A program made the position numbers and the translations under genes. Shown in pieces: positions 9,041 to 17,598 of a DNA stretch of 38,008 bases (position 1 is the first letter of the stretch; each line of letters begins with the position of its first letter). The stretch comes from Gemmatimonadota bacterium (lineage in GTDB: Bacteria; Gemmatimonadota; Gemmatimonadetes; Longimicrobiales; Gaopeijiaceae), in NCBI GenBank assembly GCA_009841165.1, contig VXMI01000177.1, forward strand, positions 1-38,008. Reading direction: 5' to 3'. The notes under the pieces are model-generated. The model did no database searches. It was not told where the DNA came from and worked only from the letters and a program-made list of their open reading frames with translations.

Positions 9041-9808
9041 ATGCGCGGCGTACCGCTCCGAGAGATCGTCGCCTTCCTGGACAGCTACCTCGAAGTCGAG
9101 TCGGTCGTCGACTATCCGAACGCACTCAATGGCCTGCAGGTGGAAGCGGATGGTCCCGTGGAGCGGTTCGCGGTCTCGGTGGACTCGAGCGAGGCGGTCA
9201 TCCATGCCGCGCGGGACTGGGCGGACCTGCTGATCGTCCACCACGGCCTCTTCTGGCGGGGCCTTCAACCCCTGACGGGGCCACACTTCCGGCGGGTGAG
9301 GGCACTGATCGAAAGTGGCACGGCTCTCTACAGCGCTCATCTTCCCCTGGATTCCCACCCGGAGGTCGGAAACTCGGCGGCGCTGGCGCGCGCGGTGGGA
9401 GTGACCTCCCTCGAGCCCTTCGGAGAGTACGGGGGGGCACCGGTCGGCTGGCACGGCGTGCTGGCCGGGTCGGGCGCCACCCTCGGCGACTTCGCGGCCA
9501 CCCTGTCGGAAGTCCTCGGCAACGAGGTCAGGACCTTGCCTGGGGGATCCGATTCGGTATCCGGGGTGGGCATCGTGACCGGTGCCGGCGCGTCGGCCCT
9601 CGACGAAGCAGCCGCGCTTGGACTGGACGTCCTGGTCACCGGGGAAGCCCAGCATCATCATGCCATCGAAGCTGCCGAAACGGGGGTTGCCATATTGCTC
9701 GGAGGCCACTACGCCACGGAAACCTGGGGCGTGAAACAGGTGTGCGAACTGCTGACTCGGCATTTCGGAATCGAGGGCCGTTTCGTAGACTCGCCCACAG
9801 GGCTCTGA
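9041..9808 (+). CDS. Nif3-family dinuclear metal-binding protein
   Basis: A 255-residue member of the Nif3/YbgI family (annotated in databases as GTP cyclohydrolase 1 type 2 homologue), which forms hexameric toroids with a two-metal centre. Metal ligands are visible: HHGLFW with H67 and H68, H100 and D104 in SAHLPLDSH, and H223 and E227 in GGHYATE. N30 in NALNGLQV is also typical. The biochemical function of the family is unsettled, so none is assigned. It is the short form without the inserted PII-like domain. It lies 17 bases after the bactofilin gene. Confidence 0.87.
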   Translation: MRGVPLREIVAFLDSYLEVESVVDYPNALNGLQVEADGPVERFAVSVDSSEAVIHAARDWADLLIVHHGLFWRGLQPLTGPHFRRVRALIESGTALYSAHLPLDSHPEVGNSAALARAVGVTSLEPFGEYGGAPVGWHGVLAGSGATLGDFAATLSEVLGNEVRTLPGGSDSVSGVGIVTGAGASALDEAAALGLDVLVTGEAQHHHAIEAAETGVAILLGGHYATETWGVKQVCELLTRHFGIEGRFVDSPTGL

Positions 9809-9842
9809 GCAGGCCTCCGCCCAACATCCACTGGAGAAACCG

Positions 9843-12185
9843 ATGAGCAGTCCCCGGGGAACACGACGTTTGTTTTCGGCTATCGCGGCGGCGGCCGCCA
9901 ATGCAGCACTCCTGGCCGGCATCGGCACCGAGGGCGTGCACGGACAGGTCCCGACGCCCAGCGACCACTTCGGCTTCCCGATTGGCGCCGAACGGCAACT
10001 CGCCAACTGGGACGACCTCACCGCCTACTACGAGGTCCTCGCGCACACCAGCGACCGCGTCGCCGTGGATACCCTCGGGCCTACGACCCGGGGCCGCCCC
10101 TTCGTGATGCTCACCATCACCAGCCCGGCCAACCACGCGCGCCTGACCGAGTTGCACGGCATCCAGCGCCGGCTTTCCGACCCGCGCACCATCGCCGGCA
10201 ACGACGACCTCGAACGCCTGCTGGCCGAAGGCCGCACGATCGTCATGATCACCCACGCCATCCACTCGACCGAGGTCGGCAGCGCCCAGTCGGCCGCCAA
10301 GCTCGCGCACCACCTCGCTTCCTCTCAGGACGAGCGAGTCCGCGATATTCTCGACAACGTGATCCTGCTGCAGATCCCGTCGCTCAACCCCGACGGCACG
10401 CAGTGGGTCAACGACTTCTACAACGAACACGTCGACACCGACTTCGAGGGTCGCGCGCCGCCGTGGCTGTACCATTTCTACACCGGTCACGACAACAACC
10501 GCGACTGGTACACGTTCTACCAGAACGAGACGCAGCACACCGTCCGCGCCCAGAACGAATGGCACCCCCAAATCGTGCACGACATCCACCAGATGGGCGG
10601 CTCGGGCGCGCGCATCTTCTTTCCGCCCTACATCGATCCGATCGAGCCCAACGTGGACCCCGGGCTCGTGACGGCCGTCAACCAGCTCGGGGCGTACATG
10701 GCCGCTGAACTGACTTCTCAGGGGAAGAAGGGCGTCGTCATCAACGCCATCTACGACGGCTTTCATCCAGGGCGCGCCTACATGCACTACCACGGGGGAG
10801 CCCGAATCCTCAGCGAGACCGCGTCCGCACAACTGGCCAGCAGCGTGAACGTGCCGCGCGAAGTGGTGCAGGGCGGGCGCGAGTACGACGCCGGCCAGGC
10901 GGCCTGGAACTTCCCCTGGCCCTGGCGAGGCGGCGAGTGGGGCCTGCCCGACATCGTCGAATACCAGTTCTCGGGGGCGATGGCGCTCCTGACGAATGCG
11001 GCAAGGAACCGGCGCTTCTGGCTCGAGAATTTCTACCGGGTGAACGAACGTGCGGTGGACGGTTGGGATAGCTGGCCGGCCGCGTGGGTGATTCCCGCCG
11101 GGCAGGAGAACGAAGTCGGCGTCCGAAGCGTCCTGCGCATCCTCACCATGGGCGACGTGGAGGTCCACCGCGCGGAGACCGGCTTCACCGCGGACGGCGC
11201 GACCTGGCCGGCCGGCTCCTGGGTCGTCCCCATGCGGCAGCCCAACGCCGCCTTTGCCCAGACGCTGCTTGTCGAGCAGGAATACCCCGATCTGCGCGAA
11301 TTTCCGGGAGGCCCGCCGAAGCGCCCCTACGACGTCACCGCGCACACCCTTCCGCTCTTGATGGGGATCGAGGCGCACGCTCTCGAGGCTGCACCCGAAG
11401 TGGCACTGGGTGCCCCGATTCCCGTCCAGTCGGTCGACTATGTGCTGCCCGAGGCCCTGAGCGGGAGCACGGCTCCGCGAGTCGGCATGTACAAGGGCCA
11501 CCAGGAGCCGATGATCGCCGGATGGACGCGCTGGATGCTCGACCGGCACGGAATGCGCTACGACTCGCTCCACGACGCGCGCATCCGGGCCGGATCGCTG
11601 GCCGACGACTACGATGTGCTGATCTTCCAGAGCCAGTCGGACCGATCGATCAGCGAGGGCCATGCCGCGGGCTTCCTCCCCGAGGAGTACACCGGGGGCC
11701 TCGGCGAGGACGGCCGCGCCGCGGTGCGCGATTTCGTCGAGTCGGGGGGCCGGCTGATCGTCATGGAGGAAGCGGCGGACTTCGCTGCCAGCGTGTTCGG
11801 CCTCGGGGTCGGCAACGCAGTGGAGGGGTTGCCCAATACCGACTTCTACGTGCCCGGTTCGATCCTGCGCGTCGATCTGGCGCCCGACCCCCTGTCCAGC
11901 GGCTACGGTGGTTCCACCGCGGCGTGGTACTGGCGCAGCAGTCGCGCCTTTACGGTCGACGACGACCGCGTAGAGGTCCTGGGGACGTACGGGCAGGAAA
12001 ACCCGGCCGTTGCGGGCTGGATCCTGGGGCCGGAAAGGCTGGCCGGACAGCCTGCACTGCTGCGTGCGCGCGTCGGAGAGGGCGAGGTGATCCTCTTCGG
12101 CTTTCAGCCCAACTATCGTGGACAGAGCATCGTTACCTGGCCGCTGTTTTTCAACGCGATAGCGGGGGGGAGGCTCATCGGATGA
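9843..12185 (+). CDS. Secreted M14-family zinc carboxypeptidase
   Basis: A 780-residue exported metallopeptidase. A signal peptide (about 1-34, ending GVHGQ) precedes an M14 carboxypeptidase domain. Zinc ligands are H141 and E144 in THAIHSTE and probably H249 in HDIHQMG, with NPDG at 182-185 in the substrate region. A glutamate in DIVEYQFSG (near 372) is placed like the catalytic base of the family. The C-terminal third (about 540-770) looks like a class-I glutamine-amidotransferase/DJ-1 fold (VGMYKGHQEP, DYDVLIFQSQ, GGRLIVMEEAADF), as in other large environmental M14 proteins. The ATG follows GGAG at a 6-base spacing. The stop overlaps the next start (ATGA). Its substrate cannot be deduced. 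Confidence 0.87.
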   Translation: MSSPRGTRRLFSAIAAAAANAALLAGIGTEGVHGQVPTPSDHFGFPIGAERQLANWDDLTAYYEVLAHTSDRVAVDTLGPTTRGRPFVMLTITSPANHARLTELHGIQRRLSDPRTIAGNDDLERLLAEGRTIVMITHAIHSTEVGSAQSAAKLAHHLASSQDERVRDILDNVILLQIPSLNPDGTQWVNDFYNEHVDTDFEGRAPPWLYHFYTGHDNNRDWYTFYQNETQHTVRAQNEWHPQIVHDIHQMGGSGARIFFPPYIDPIEPNVDPGLVTAVNQLGAYMAAELTSQGKKGVVINAIYDGFHPGRAYMHYHGGARILSETASAQLASSVNVPREVVQGGREYDAGQAAWNFPWPWRGGEWGLPDIVEYQFSGAMALLTNAARNRRFWLENFYRVNERAVDGWDSWPAAWVIPAGQENEVGVRSVLRILTMGDVEVHRAETGFTADGATWPAGSWVVPMRQPNAAFAQTLLVEQEYPDLREFPGGPPKRPYDVTAHTLPLLMGIEAHALEAAPEVALGAPIPVQSVDYVLPEALSGSTAPRVGMYKGHQEPMIAGWTRWMLDRHGMRYDSLHDARIRAGSLADDYDVLIFQSQSDRSISEGHAAGFLPEEYTGGLGEDGRAAVRDFVESGGRLIVMEEAADFAASVFGLGVGNAVEGLPNTDFYVPGSILRVDLAPDPLSSGYGGSTAAWYWRSSRAFTVDDDRVEVLGTYGQENPAVAGWILGPERLAGQPALLRARVGEGEVILFGFQPNYRGQSIVTWPLFFNAIAGGRLIG

Positions 12186-13000
12186 CCCAGGTGGTCCCTG
12201 TGGCCTGCCCCCAGTGCCAGCATCGAGTGCACGCCGAAGCCCACTTCTGCTCCCAGTGCGGTGCCACCCTGCGCGGCCCGCCCTGTCCGTCGTGTGGCGC
12301 GCCATCGCAGGCGGGAGACATCTACTGCACCCAGTGCGGTGCCGCCCTGCAACCCGAACGTGCGCGCTTCGGGGGCCCGGCCGCGCGCGTGCCCTGGGCG
12401 GTGGCGGTAATGCTGGCGCTTGCCCTGGTGCTCATCCTGGTGCTTCGGGGCGGCGGTGGGCGCGAGATCACCCTGTCGCCCCCGCCTGGCGCGCCGTCCG
12501 GCGGCCAGGGCTCGCCCACCACACCGCTCGGACCGACTTCGGCGGTGGACCTTGGTTCGATGACGCCGCGCGACGCGGCCACAAGGCTGTTCGACAGGGT
12601 CATGAGGGCCCTGGAGGCGGGCAATCAGGCCGAGGCGAACCAGTTCCTGCCGATGGCGATCGCCTCGTACGACCTGATTGCGGCTCTGTCCCTGGACGAC
12701 CGCTTTCACCTATCCCTGCTCTACGCGGCCGCCGGGAATGGCGACGCGGCCCTTCTGACGGCCGAAGCCGGGCTAGCCGTCCGGCCTACGCACATTCTGC
12801 TGCTCGGGGCGGCCGCCCAGGCGGCGCTGGCGATCGGCGACACGGCGCGCGCGCGCGCGCATTATCAGACGGTGGTGGACGTTTACGACGAAGAGATCCG
12901 CGCGGACCTGGAAGAGTACGGGATGGGAGCGGGTGGCCACGCCAACCTCCTGCCGGCCCTACAGGCCGAAGCCGCTGCCTATCTCGCCGGCACCGGATAG
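12182..13000 (+). CDS. Double zinc-ribbon, single-pass membrane protein with TPR-like domain
   Basis: A 272-residue protein. Residues 1-55 hold two zinc ribbons with ligands C9-C12/C23-C26 and C35-C38/C49-C52. A membrane helix follows at about 71-89 and a proline/glycine-rich linker to about 120. A helical region comes next that looks like a few degenerate tetratricopeptide repeats (DRFHLSLLYAAAGNGDAALLTAEAGLAVRPTH). The ribbons should be cytoplasmic and the helical domain outside. The function is unknown. The ATG overlaps the M14 stop by four bases, suggesting co-expression. A (GC)8 tract lies in its 3' part. Confidence 0.78.
   Translation: MTQVVPVACPQCQHRVHAEAHFCSQCGATLRGPPCPSCGAPSQAGDIYCTQCGAALQPERARFGGPAARVPWAVAVMLALALVLILVLRGGGGREITLSPPPGAPSGGQGSPTTPLGPTSAVDLGSMTPRDAATRLFDRVMRALEAGNQAEANQFLPMAIASYDLIAALSLDDRFHLSLLYAAAGNGDAALLTAEAGLAVRPTHILLLGAAAQAALAIGDTARARAHYQTVVDVYDEEIRADLEEYGMGAGGHANLLPALQAEAAAYLAGTG
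12845..12860. repeat. (GC)8 dinucleotide tract within a gene
   Basis: Sixteen bases of alternating GC encode an Ala-Arg run in the TPR-like domain of the zinc-ribbon protein. The tract is long enough to be slippage-prone or Z-DNA-forming, but the reading frame is intact here. Confidence 0.5.
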
Positions 13001-13010
13001 GAAAAGCACC

Positions 13011-14162
13011 ATGATCGAATCCCCCCTGGCCCTCGCGACCCTTATCGCGGCCGTCACCGCGCTCGCCTTCTGGCTGGACTACCGCTTTCCCGCGCTCGGC
13101 AAGCTCGGCGCGTCGATGATGGCGATCATCTTCGGCGCGATCCTCTCCAACACCGGCCTCGTGCCCGTCGCGTCGCCGGTCTACGACGCCGTACTCGGTC
13201 CCGTCACCTCGGTATCGATCGCCTGGCTGCTGCTGTCGGTGAATCTGCGCGACCTGGTGAAGGCGGGGCCGCGCATGACCGGCGCGTTCATCGTCGCGGT
13301 CGTGGGCACGACGATCGGCGCGGTCGTGGCGGCGCTCCTGTACAGCGACCGATTCCCGGAGGACACCTGGCGAATCGCGGGAGCGCTGACCGGCACCTAT
13401 TCCGGCGGCTCCGTCAACTTCGTGTCGGTCGGCCGCGAACTGGGCCTGTCTGGGACACTCTTCGCCGGACTGAACGCCGCGGACGCGGTGGTGACCGGTC
13501 TCTGGCTCGGCGCGACGCTCGTACTTCCCGTGTGGCTCGCGCGGTTCTATGCGCCGGTGCCCAAACCGGCGCGGGCCGAAGAGACGCCCGCCGACCAGCC
13601 CGCGGCGGATTCGGACGAGCGCTCGCGTCACCATCCCTACTTTGTCCGCGAGGGCCTGTCGGCCGTCGGCATCGCGAACCTGTTCGCCGCCGGGCTGATC
13701 CTGGTCTTCGCCTCGGAATGGCTGAACCAGCTGTTTCCCCTCATTCCTGCGATCCTGATCCTGACCACCCTCGCCCTGGTGCTGGGCCACTCACCCCTCT
13801 ACCGCGAAGCGCCCGGCGCGATGCAGCTCGGGTCGGTGGGCCTTCATTTCTTCTTCGTGCTGATCGGCATCCTGTCACGAGTCTCGGAGATCGCTGCGGT
13901 GGGCTTCGAGGTCTTCTTCTTCACCCTCACGGTCGTCGGCGTTCACGGGGTCTGGGTGCTGGGAGTCGGCAAGCTGCTGCGCCTCGACATCGGAACCCTC
14001 TTCGTGGCGTCCCAGGCCGCCGTCGGAGGCCCGTCGAGCGCGCTCGCGGTGGCTATCGCGCGCGAATGGCGCCACCTCGTGCTGCCGGGCGTCGTGATGG
14101 GGCTCTTCGGCTACGCGGTGGGCACCTACCTCGGCCTCGGTGTAGCCTACCTGCTGCGATAG
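13011..14162 (+). CDS. DUF819 family multi-spanning membrane protein
   Basis: A 383-residue integral membrane protein with about ten hydrophobic helices. It matches the DUF819 (YjcL-like) family: an N-terminal hydrophobic pair, LGKLGASMMAIIFGAILSN, and the glycine/serine-rich signature GTYSGGSVNFVSVGRELG. A soluble charged loop (about 185-220) precedes the second half, which repeats the pattern (ASQAAVGGPSSALAVAIAREW). The two similar glycine-rich motifs suggest an inverted-repeat transporter, possibly sodium-linked like related families; the substrate is unknown. The start is ATG 13011, after GGAAAAG. The frame extends upstream over the previous gene, but that part is not membrane-like. Confidence 0.82.
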   Translation: MIESPLALATLIAAVTALAFWLDYRFPALGKLGASMMAIIFGAILSNTGLVPVASPVYDAVLGPVTSVSIAWLLLSVNLRDLVKAGPRMTGAFIVAVVGTTIGAVVAALLYSDRFPEDTWRIAGALTGTYSGGSVNFVSVGRELGLSGTLFAGLNAADAVVTGLWLGATLVLPVWLARFYAPVPKPARAEETPADQPAADSDERSRHHPYFVREGLSAVGIANLFAAGLILVFASEWLNQLFPLIPAILILTTLALVLGHSPLYREAPGAMQLGSVGLHFFFVLIGILSRVSEIAAVGFEVFFFTLTVVGVHGVWVLGVGKLLRLDIGTLFVASQAAVGGPSSALAVAIAREWRHLVLPGVVMGLFGYAVGTYLGLGVAYLLR

Positions 14163-14260
14163 CCGGTCGGACCCGGTTCGTCCTCGAGGCCGCTCACCGG
14201 GCTCGGGCGCCAAGCGGTGCGTGAGACCGGGCGCGGCGCGCGCTGCACCCCCCGCTTCCA

Positions 14261-14289
14261 TGGTGCGGAAAGTCCGACTTTCTTATGAT
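14261..14289 (+). promoter_or_regulatory. Candidate promoter for the lipA-pdhABC cluster
   Basis: TATGAT at 14284-14289 matches the -10 consensus at five of six positions; TGGTGC at 14261-14266 (17-base spacer) is a poor -35. It lies in the longest non-coding stretch of the window (about 14163-14387), where no other gene is apparent. Transcription would start near 14297, making the upstream TTG at 14289 an impossible start for lipA. Confidence 0.35.
14269..14281. promoter_or_regulatory. Inverted repeat AAAGTC-C-GACTTT upstream of lipA
   Basis: This perfect 6+1+6 inverted repeat sits two bases before the candidate -10 box TATGAT (14284-14289). Its position in the -35/-10 spacer suits a repressor operator controlling the lipA-pdh cluster. 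The regulator is unknown. Confidence 0.35.
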
Positions 14290-14387
14290 TGACGCCCATT
14301 CGACGCAATCGGAGACTACCGGAAGTGATTCCGCGGGATACGAATAGACCGGGCGGCTACGCGCCCGCAGGCAAGGATACGGGCCGG

Positions 14388-15488
14388 GTGAAGCCGAAAG
14401 GCACGTCCCGGATCCGGGCTCATTGCGGCGTGGACACCATCCCGATCACCTCGCGCAAGCCGTCGTGGCTCAAGGTGCGCTCTCCCGGAGGGCCCAACTA
14501 CCTGCGCCTCAAGCAGCTCATGCGCAGCCAGTCGCTGCACACGGTCTGCGAGGAGGCCGGCTGCCCCAACATCGGTGAGTGCTGGGAGGCCGGCACCGCC
14601 ACCTTCATGATCCTGGGCGATGTATGCACCCGCGCCTGCAAGTACTGCGCGGTGGCGCACGGCATGCCCACCGAACTCGATCTCGAGGAGCCCGGGAGGG
14701 TGGCCGAGACGATCGAGGCGATGGGGCTCGACCACGTCGTCATCACATCGGTCAATCGGGACGAGCTTGCCGACGGCGGCGCGAGCATCTACGCGGCGAC
14801 GATCCGGGAGGTGCACGCGCGGCTGCCGCACTGCTCGGTCGAGGTGCTCATCCCCGACTTCAAGGGCGACGAGAATGCGCTGCGCACGGTGATGGACGCG
14901 CGCCCCGCGATCCTGGGCCACAACCTCGAGACAGTCGAGCGGCTCCACCCCGAGGTGCGGCCGGGCGGCCGCTACTGGCGCTCGATCTCGTACCTTGGGA
15001 GCGCCAAGCGCATCGACGCCTCGATGCTGACCAAGACGGGGATCATCCTGGGGATGGGCGAGAAAGCCGGCGAGATCCGCCAGGCCATGGCCGACCTGCG
15101 CGAAGCCGCGGTCGACATCCTGACACTGGGACAGTACCTGCGCCCGTCCCGCCAGCACATTCCCGTGGCCCGCTGGGTGACGCCCGGGGAGTTCCGCGAC
15201 TGGAAGCGGATCGGCGAGGACGAGTACGGGTTCCGCCACGTGGAGTCCGGGCCGCTCGTGCGCTCCAGCTACCACGCGAAGGAGCAGGCGCGCGAGGTCG
15301 AGGCTGGCGGCGCGGGCTCGATACGCAATGTGATGGAGGCGGACGTACCGGCGCCGGCCGAGCTGATCGGCCCGGGCAGTCCTGCAGCGGGCACGGATGG
15401 AACCGGGCAGCCCGCCGTGCGCCGCGAGCTGATCCAGCTCCGCACGTCCACGAGGCCGCCCAAACGCGCCACCGGCACGGGTGGCTGA
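14388..15488 (+). CDS. lipA: Lipoyl synthase
   Basis: A radical-SAM enzyme that inserts two sulfurs into octanoyl groups to make the lipoyl cofactor of PDH E2. Both iron-sulfur clusters are present: the auxiliary cluster motif CEEAGCPNIGEC and the SAM cluster CTRACKYC, followed by GHNLETVERLHPEVRP and TLGQYLRPSRQHIPV. The start is uncertain. GTG 14388 (after AAGGA) is given; GTG 14325 and TTG 14289 are in frame, and TTG 14289 overlaps a -10 box. The protein has an unusual low-complexity C-terminal tail of about 65 residues beyond the usual end (SYHAKEQ). It lies directly upstream of its client complex; lipB is absent from the window. Confidence 0.93.
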   Translation: MKPKGTSRIRAHCGVDTIPITSRKPSWLKVRSPGGPNYLRLKQLMRSQSLHTVCEEAGCPNIGECWEAGTATFMILGDVCTRACKYCAVAHGMPTELDLEEPGRVAETIEAMGLDHVVITSVNRDELADGGASIYAATIREVHARLPHCSVEVLIPDFKGDENALRTVMDARPAILGHNLETVERLHPEVRPGGRYWRSISYLGSAKRIDASMLTKTGIILGMGEKAGEIRQAMADLREAAVDILTLGQYLRPSRQHIPVARWVTPGEFRDWKRIGEDEYGFRHVESGPLVRSSYHAKEQAREVEAGGAGSIRNVMEADVPAPAELIGPGSPAAGTDGTGQPAVRRELIQLRTSTRPPKRATGTGG

Positions 15489-15524
15489 CGCAACGTGGCG
15501 CAAGGCATACAGGAGAAGGAAGCA

Positions 15525-16604
15525 GTGGCGACGATTACCGGAATCGGGACCGCCGACGACGAGACCGAAGCGGCGGCCGCAGGGCTGGAGGGGTTCTCCG
15601 GCGACGAACTGCAGGCCCTGCTCGCCGAGATGCTCCTCTACCGCCGCTTCGAGGAGAAGGCGGAGGAAGCCTATGCGATCGGCAAGATCGGCGGGTTCTG
15701 TCACCTGCACATCGGGCAGGAAGGACTTGCGGCGGGTGCGATCAAGCCTCTCCGCGAGGACGACCAGGTCGTCACCGCGTACCGCGAACACACGCAGGCC
15801 ATCGCCAAGGGCATAACGCCCCGGGCGGTAATGGCCGAACTCTACGGGCGGACGGACGGCTGCTCGGGCGGACGCGGAGGATCGATGCACCTCTTCGACA
15901 CCGCCGTGGGTTTCCTCGGTGGACACGGAATCGTGGGTGGCCAGATTCCGCTCGGTGCGGGCGTCGCGTGGGCCATCAGGTACCGCGGCGGCGATCAGAT
16001 CTGCATGTGTTTCATGGGCGACGCGGCGGTGAACCAGGGCGCCTTTCTCGAGGCGCTCAACATGTCCGCGATCTGGCGGTTGCCCGTGATCTACGTCGTG
16101 GAAAACAACGGCTACGGCATGGGCACCGCGTTTTCACGCGTCTCCGCCACCGAGATGCAGGCGCGTTCGGGGGCCTACGGAATCCCGGCGCACACCGTCA
16201 ACGGGCAGGACGTGCTGGAGACCTACCGGTTTTTCGAGGATCTCGCCGAGCATGTGCGATCGGGGGCGGGCCCGCAGTTCGTGAACGCCGTGACCTACCG
16301 CTTTCGGGGACACTCGATGTCGGACCCGGTGTCCGGGACCTACCGGTCGAAGGAAGAAGTCGAATCGCACGTCGAGGAGCAGGACCCGATCACGATCCTG
16401 CGCGACCGCATGATGAAGGCGGGCCTGCTGACCCAGGCTGAACTCGAGGCCATGGACGCCGACGCGCGAGCGGCGAGCGAAGATGCCGCGGACTTTGCGG
16501 ACGCATCCCCGCTTCCGGACCCCTCGACGCTCTACGATCACGTGTACGCGGAGATCAACCCGCACGGTCGGCTTTTCCTGGACGGGAGGAGCCCTCATGG
16601 CTGA
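15525..16604 (+). CDS. pdhA: Pyruvate dehydrogenase E1 component, alpha subunit
   Basis: The thiamine-diphosphate-binding alpha subunit of a heterotetrameric 2-oxoacid dehydrogenase E1, about 359 residues. Family blocks include LYRRFEEKAEEAYAIGKIGGFCHLHIGQE, YREHTQAIAKG, GRGGSMHLFD, and the TPP/magnesium motif starting GDAAVNQGAFLEALN and ending VENNGYGMGT. The block RFRGHSMSDP is typical of PDH rather than branched-chain E1. GTG 15525 is preferred because AGGAGAAGGAAG precedes it; GTG 15495 would add ten residues with no ribosome-binding site. It overlaps pdhB by eight bases. Confidence 0.93.
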   Translation: MATITGIGTADDETEAAAAGLEGFSGDELQALLAEMLLYRRFEEKAEEAYAIGKIGGFCHLHIGQEGLAAGAIKPLREDDQVVTAYREHTQAIAKGITPRAVMAELYGRTDGCSGGRGGSMHLFDTAVGFLGGHGIVGGQIPLGAGVAWAIRYRGGDQICMCFMGDAAVNQGAFLEALNMSAIWRLPVIYVVENNGYGMGTAFSRVSATEMQARSGAYGIPAHTVNGQDVLETYRFFEDLAEHVRSGAGPQFVNAVTYRFRGHSMSDPVSGTYRSKEEVESHVEEQDPITILRDRMMKAGLLTQAELEAMDADARAASEDAADFADASPLPDPSTLYDHVYAEINPHGRLFLDGRSPHG

Positions 16605-17580
16605 AATGACCTACCGCGAGGCCCTCAACGCGGCCATGTGCCAGGAGATGGACCGGGACGACTCGGTCTTCCTCATGGGCGAGGAAGTCGCCGAATACGA
16701 TGGCGCCTACAAGGTTTCGCGCGGAATGCTGGCCCGCTACGGGGACCGCCGCGTCGTCGACTCGCCGATCAGCGAACTGGGCTTCACCGGGCTCTGCGTC
16801 GGCGCGGCGATGACGGGACTGCGCCCGATCTGCGAGTTCATGACCTTCAACTTCTCCATCCTCGCCCTCGACCAGGTCATCAACAGCGCGGCCAAGATGC
16901 TGTACATGACCAACGGGCAGATCCCGGTACCGATCGTCTTTCGCGGCCCCACCGGCGCGGCGCTGCAGCTCTCCGCGCAGCACTCCCAGGCCTGCGAGAC
17001 CTGGTACGTACACGCGCCCGGCGTGAAGCTGGTCACGCCCGCAACCCCCGCCGACGCCAAGGGACTGCTGGCCGCGGCGATCCGCGACGACGACCCCGTT
17101 GCCGTCATGGAGGGCGAGCTGCTCTACAACGTCCGCGGCGAGGTGCCCGACGGCGAATACGTGATCCCGCTGGGCGTGGCCGACCTGAAGCGCTCGGGCG
17201 ACGACGTCAGCATCATCACGCACGGCAAGATGGTGCACGTGGCGCTGCAGGCGGCGCGCACGCTTGCCCGCGACGGGATCGAGGCCGATGTGGTCGACCT
17301 GCGCTCGATCCGCCCCCTCGATGTCGACGCCATCCTGGAGTCGGTGGAGCGCACCAACCGCGTGGTCTACCTGGAGGAAGGGTGGCCGTTCGCTGGGGTC
17401 GGCGCGCAGATCGTCTCGCTGATTCAGGAGGAAGCCTTCGACGATCTCGACGCGCCGGTCGTGCGGGTGACCCAGGCCGACGTGCCGATGCCGTACGCGA
17501 AGAACCTCGAGCAGATCGCCAAGCCCGGCGTGAAAGGCGTAGTGGAAGCCTGCAGGAAGGTGATGTACCTGCCGGCGTAA
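16597..17580 (+). CDS. pdhB: Pyruvate dehydrogenase E1 component, beta subunit
   Basis: A 327-residue transketolase-like beta subunit that pairs with PdhA. Conserved stretches include MGEEVAEYDGAYKVSRGM, DSPISELGFTGLCVGAAMTGLRPICEFMTFNF, FRGPTGAALQLSAQHSQ and the C-terminal domain block VVDLRSIRPLDVDAI, then VYLEEGWPFAGVGAQI. The ATG at 16597 follows a strong GGGAGGAG, inside the end of pdhA, so the subunits are translationally coupled. The sequence favours pyruvate over branched-chain substrates, but substrate was not tested. Confidence 0.94.
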   Translation: MAEMTYREALNAAMCQEMDRDDSVFLMGEEVAEYDGAYKVSRGMLARYGDRRVVDSPISELGFTGLCVGAAMTGLRPICEFMTFNFSILALDQVINSAAKMLYMTNGQIPVPIVFRGPTGAALQLSAQHSQACETWYVHAPGVKLVTPATPADAKGLLAAAIRDDDPVAVMEGELLYNVRGEVPDGEYVIPLGVADLKRSGDDVSIITHGKMVHVALQAARTLARDGIEADVVDLRSIRPLDVDAILESVERTNRVVYLEEGWPFAGVGAQIVSLIQEEAFDDLDAPVVRVTQADVPMPYAKNLEQIAKPGVKGVVEACRKVMYLPA

Positions 17581-17598
17581 ACCCGGACAAGCGAAGAA

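Noticed and set aside
9636-12305. 889-residue minus-strand open frame opposite the M14 peptidase gene
   Set aside because: It mirrors the high-GC codon pattern of the real gene, has no recognisable domain, and the plus-strand M14 motifs are unambiguous.
14316-15926. 536-residue minus-strand open frame opposite lipA and pdhA
   Set aside because: It is antisense to two strongly conserved genes and has a composition typical of high-GC shadow frames.
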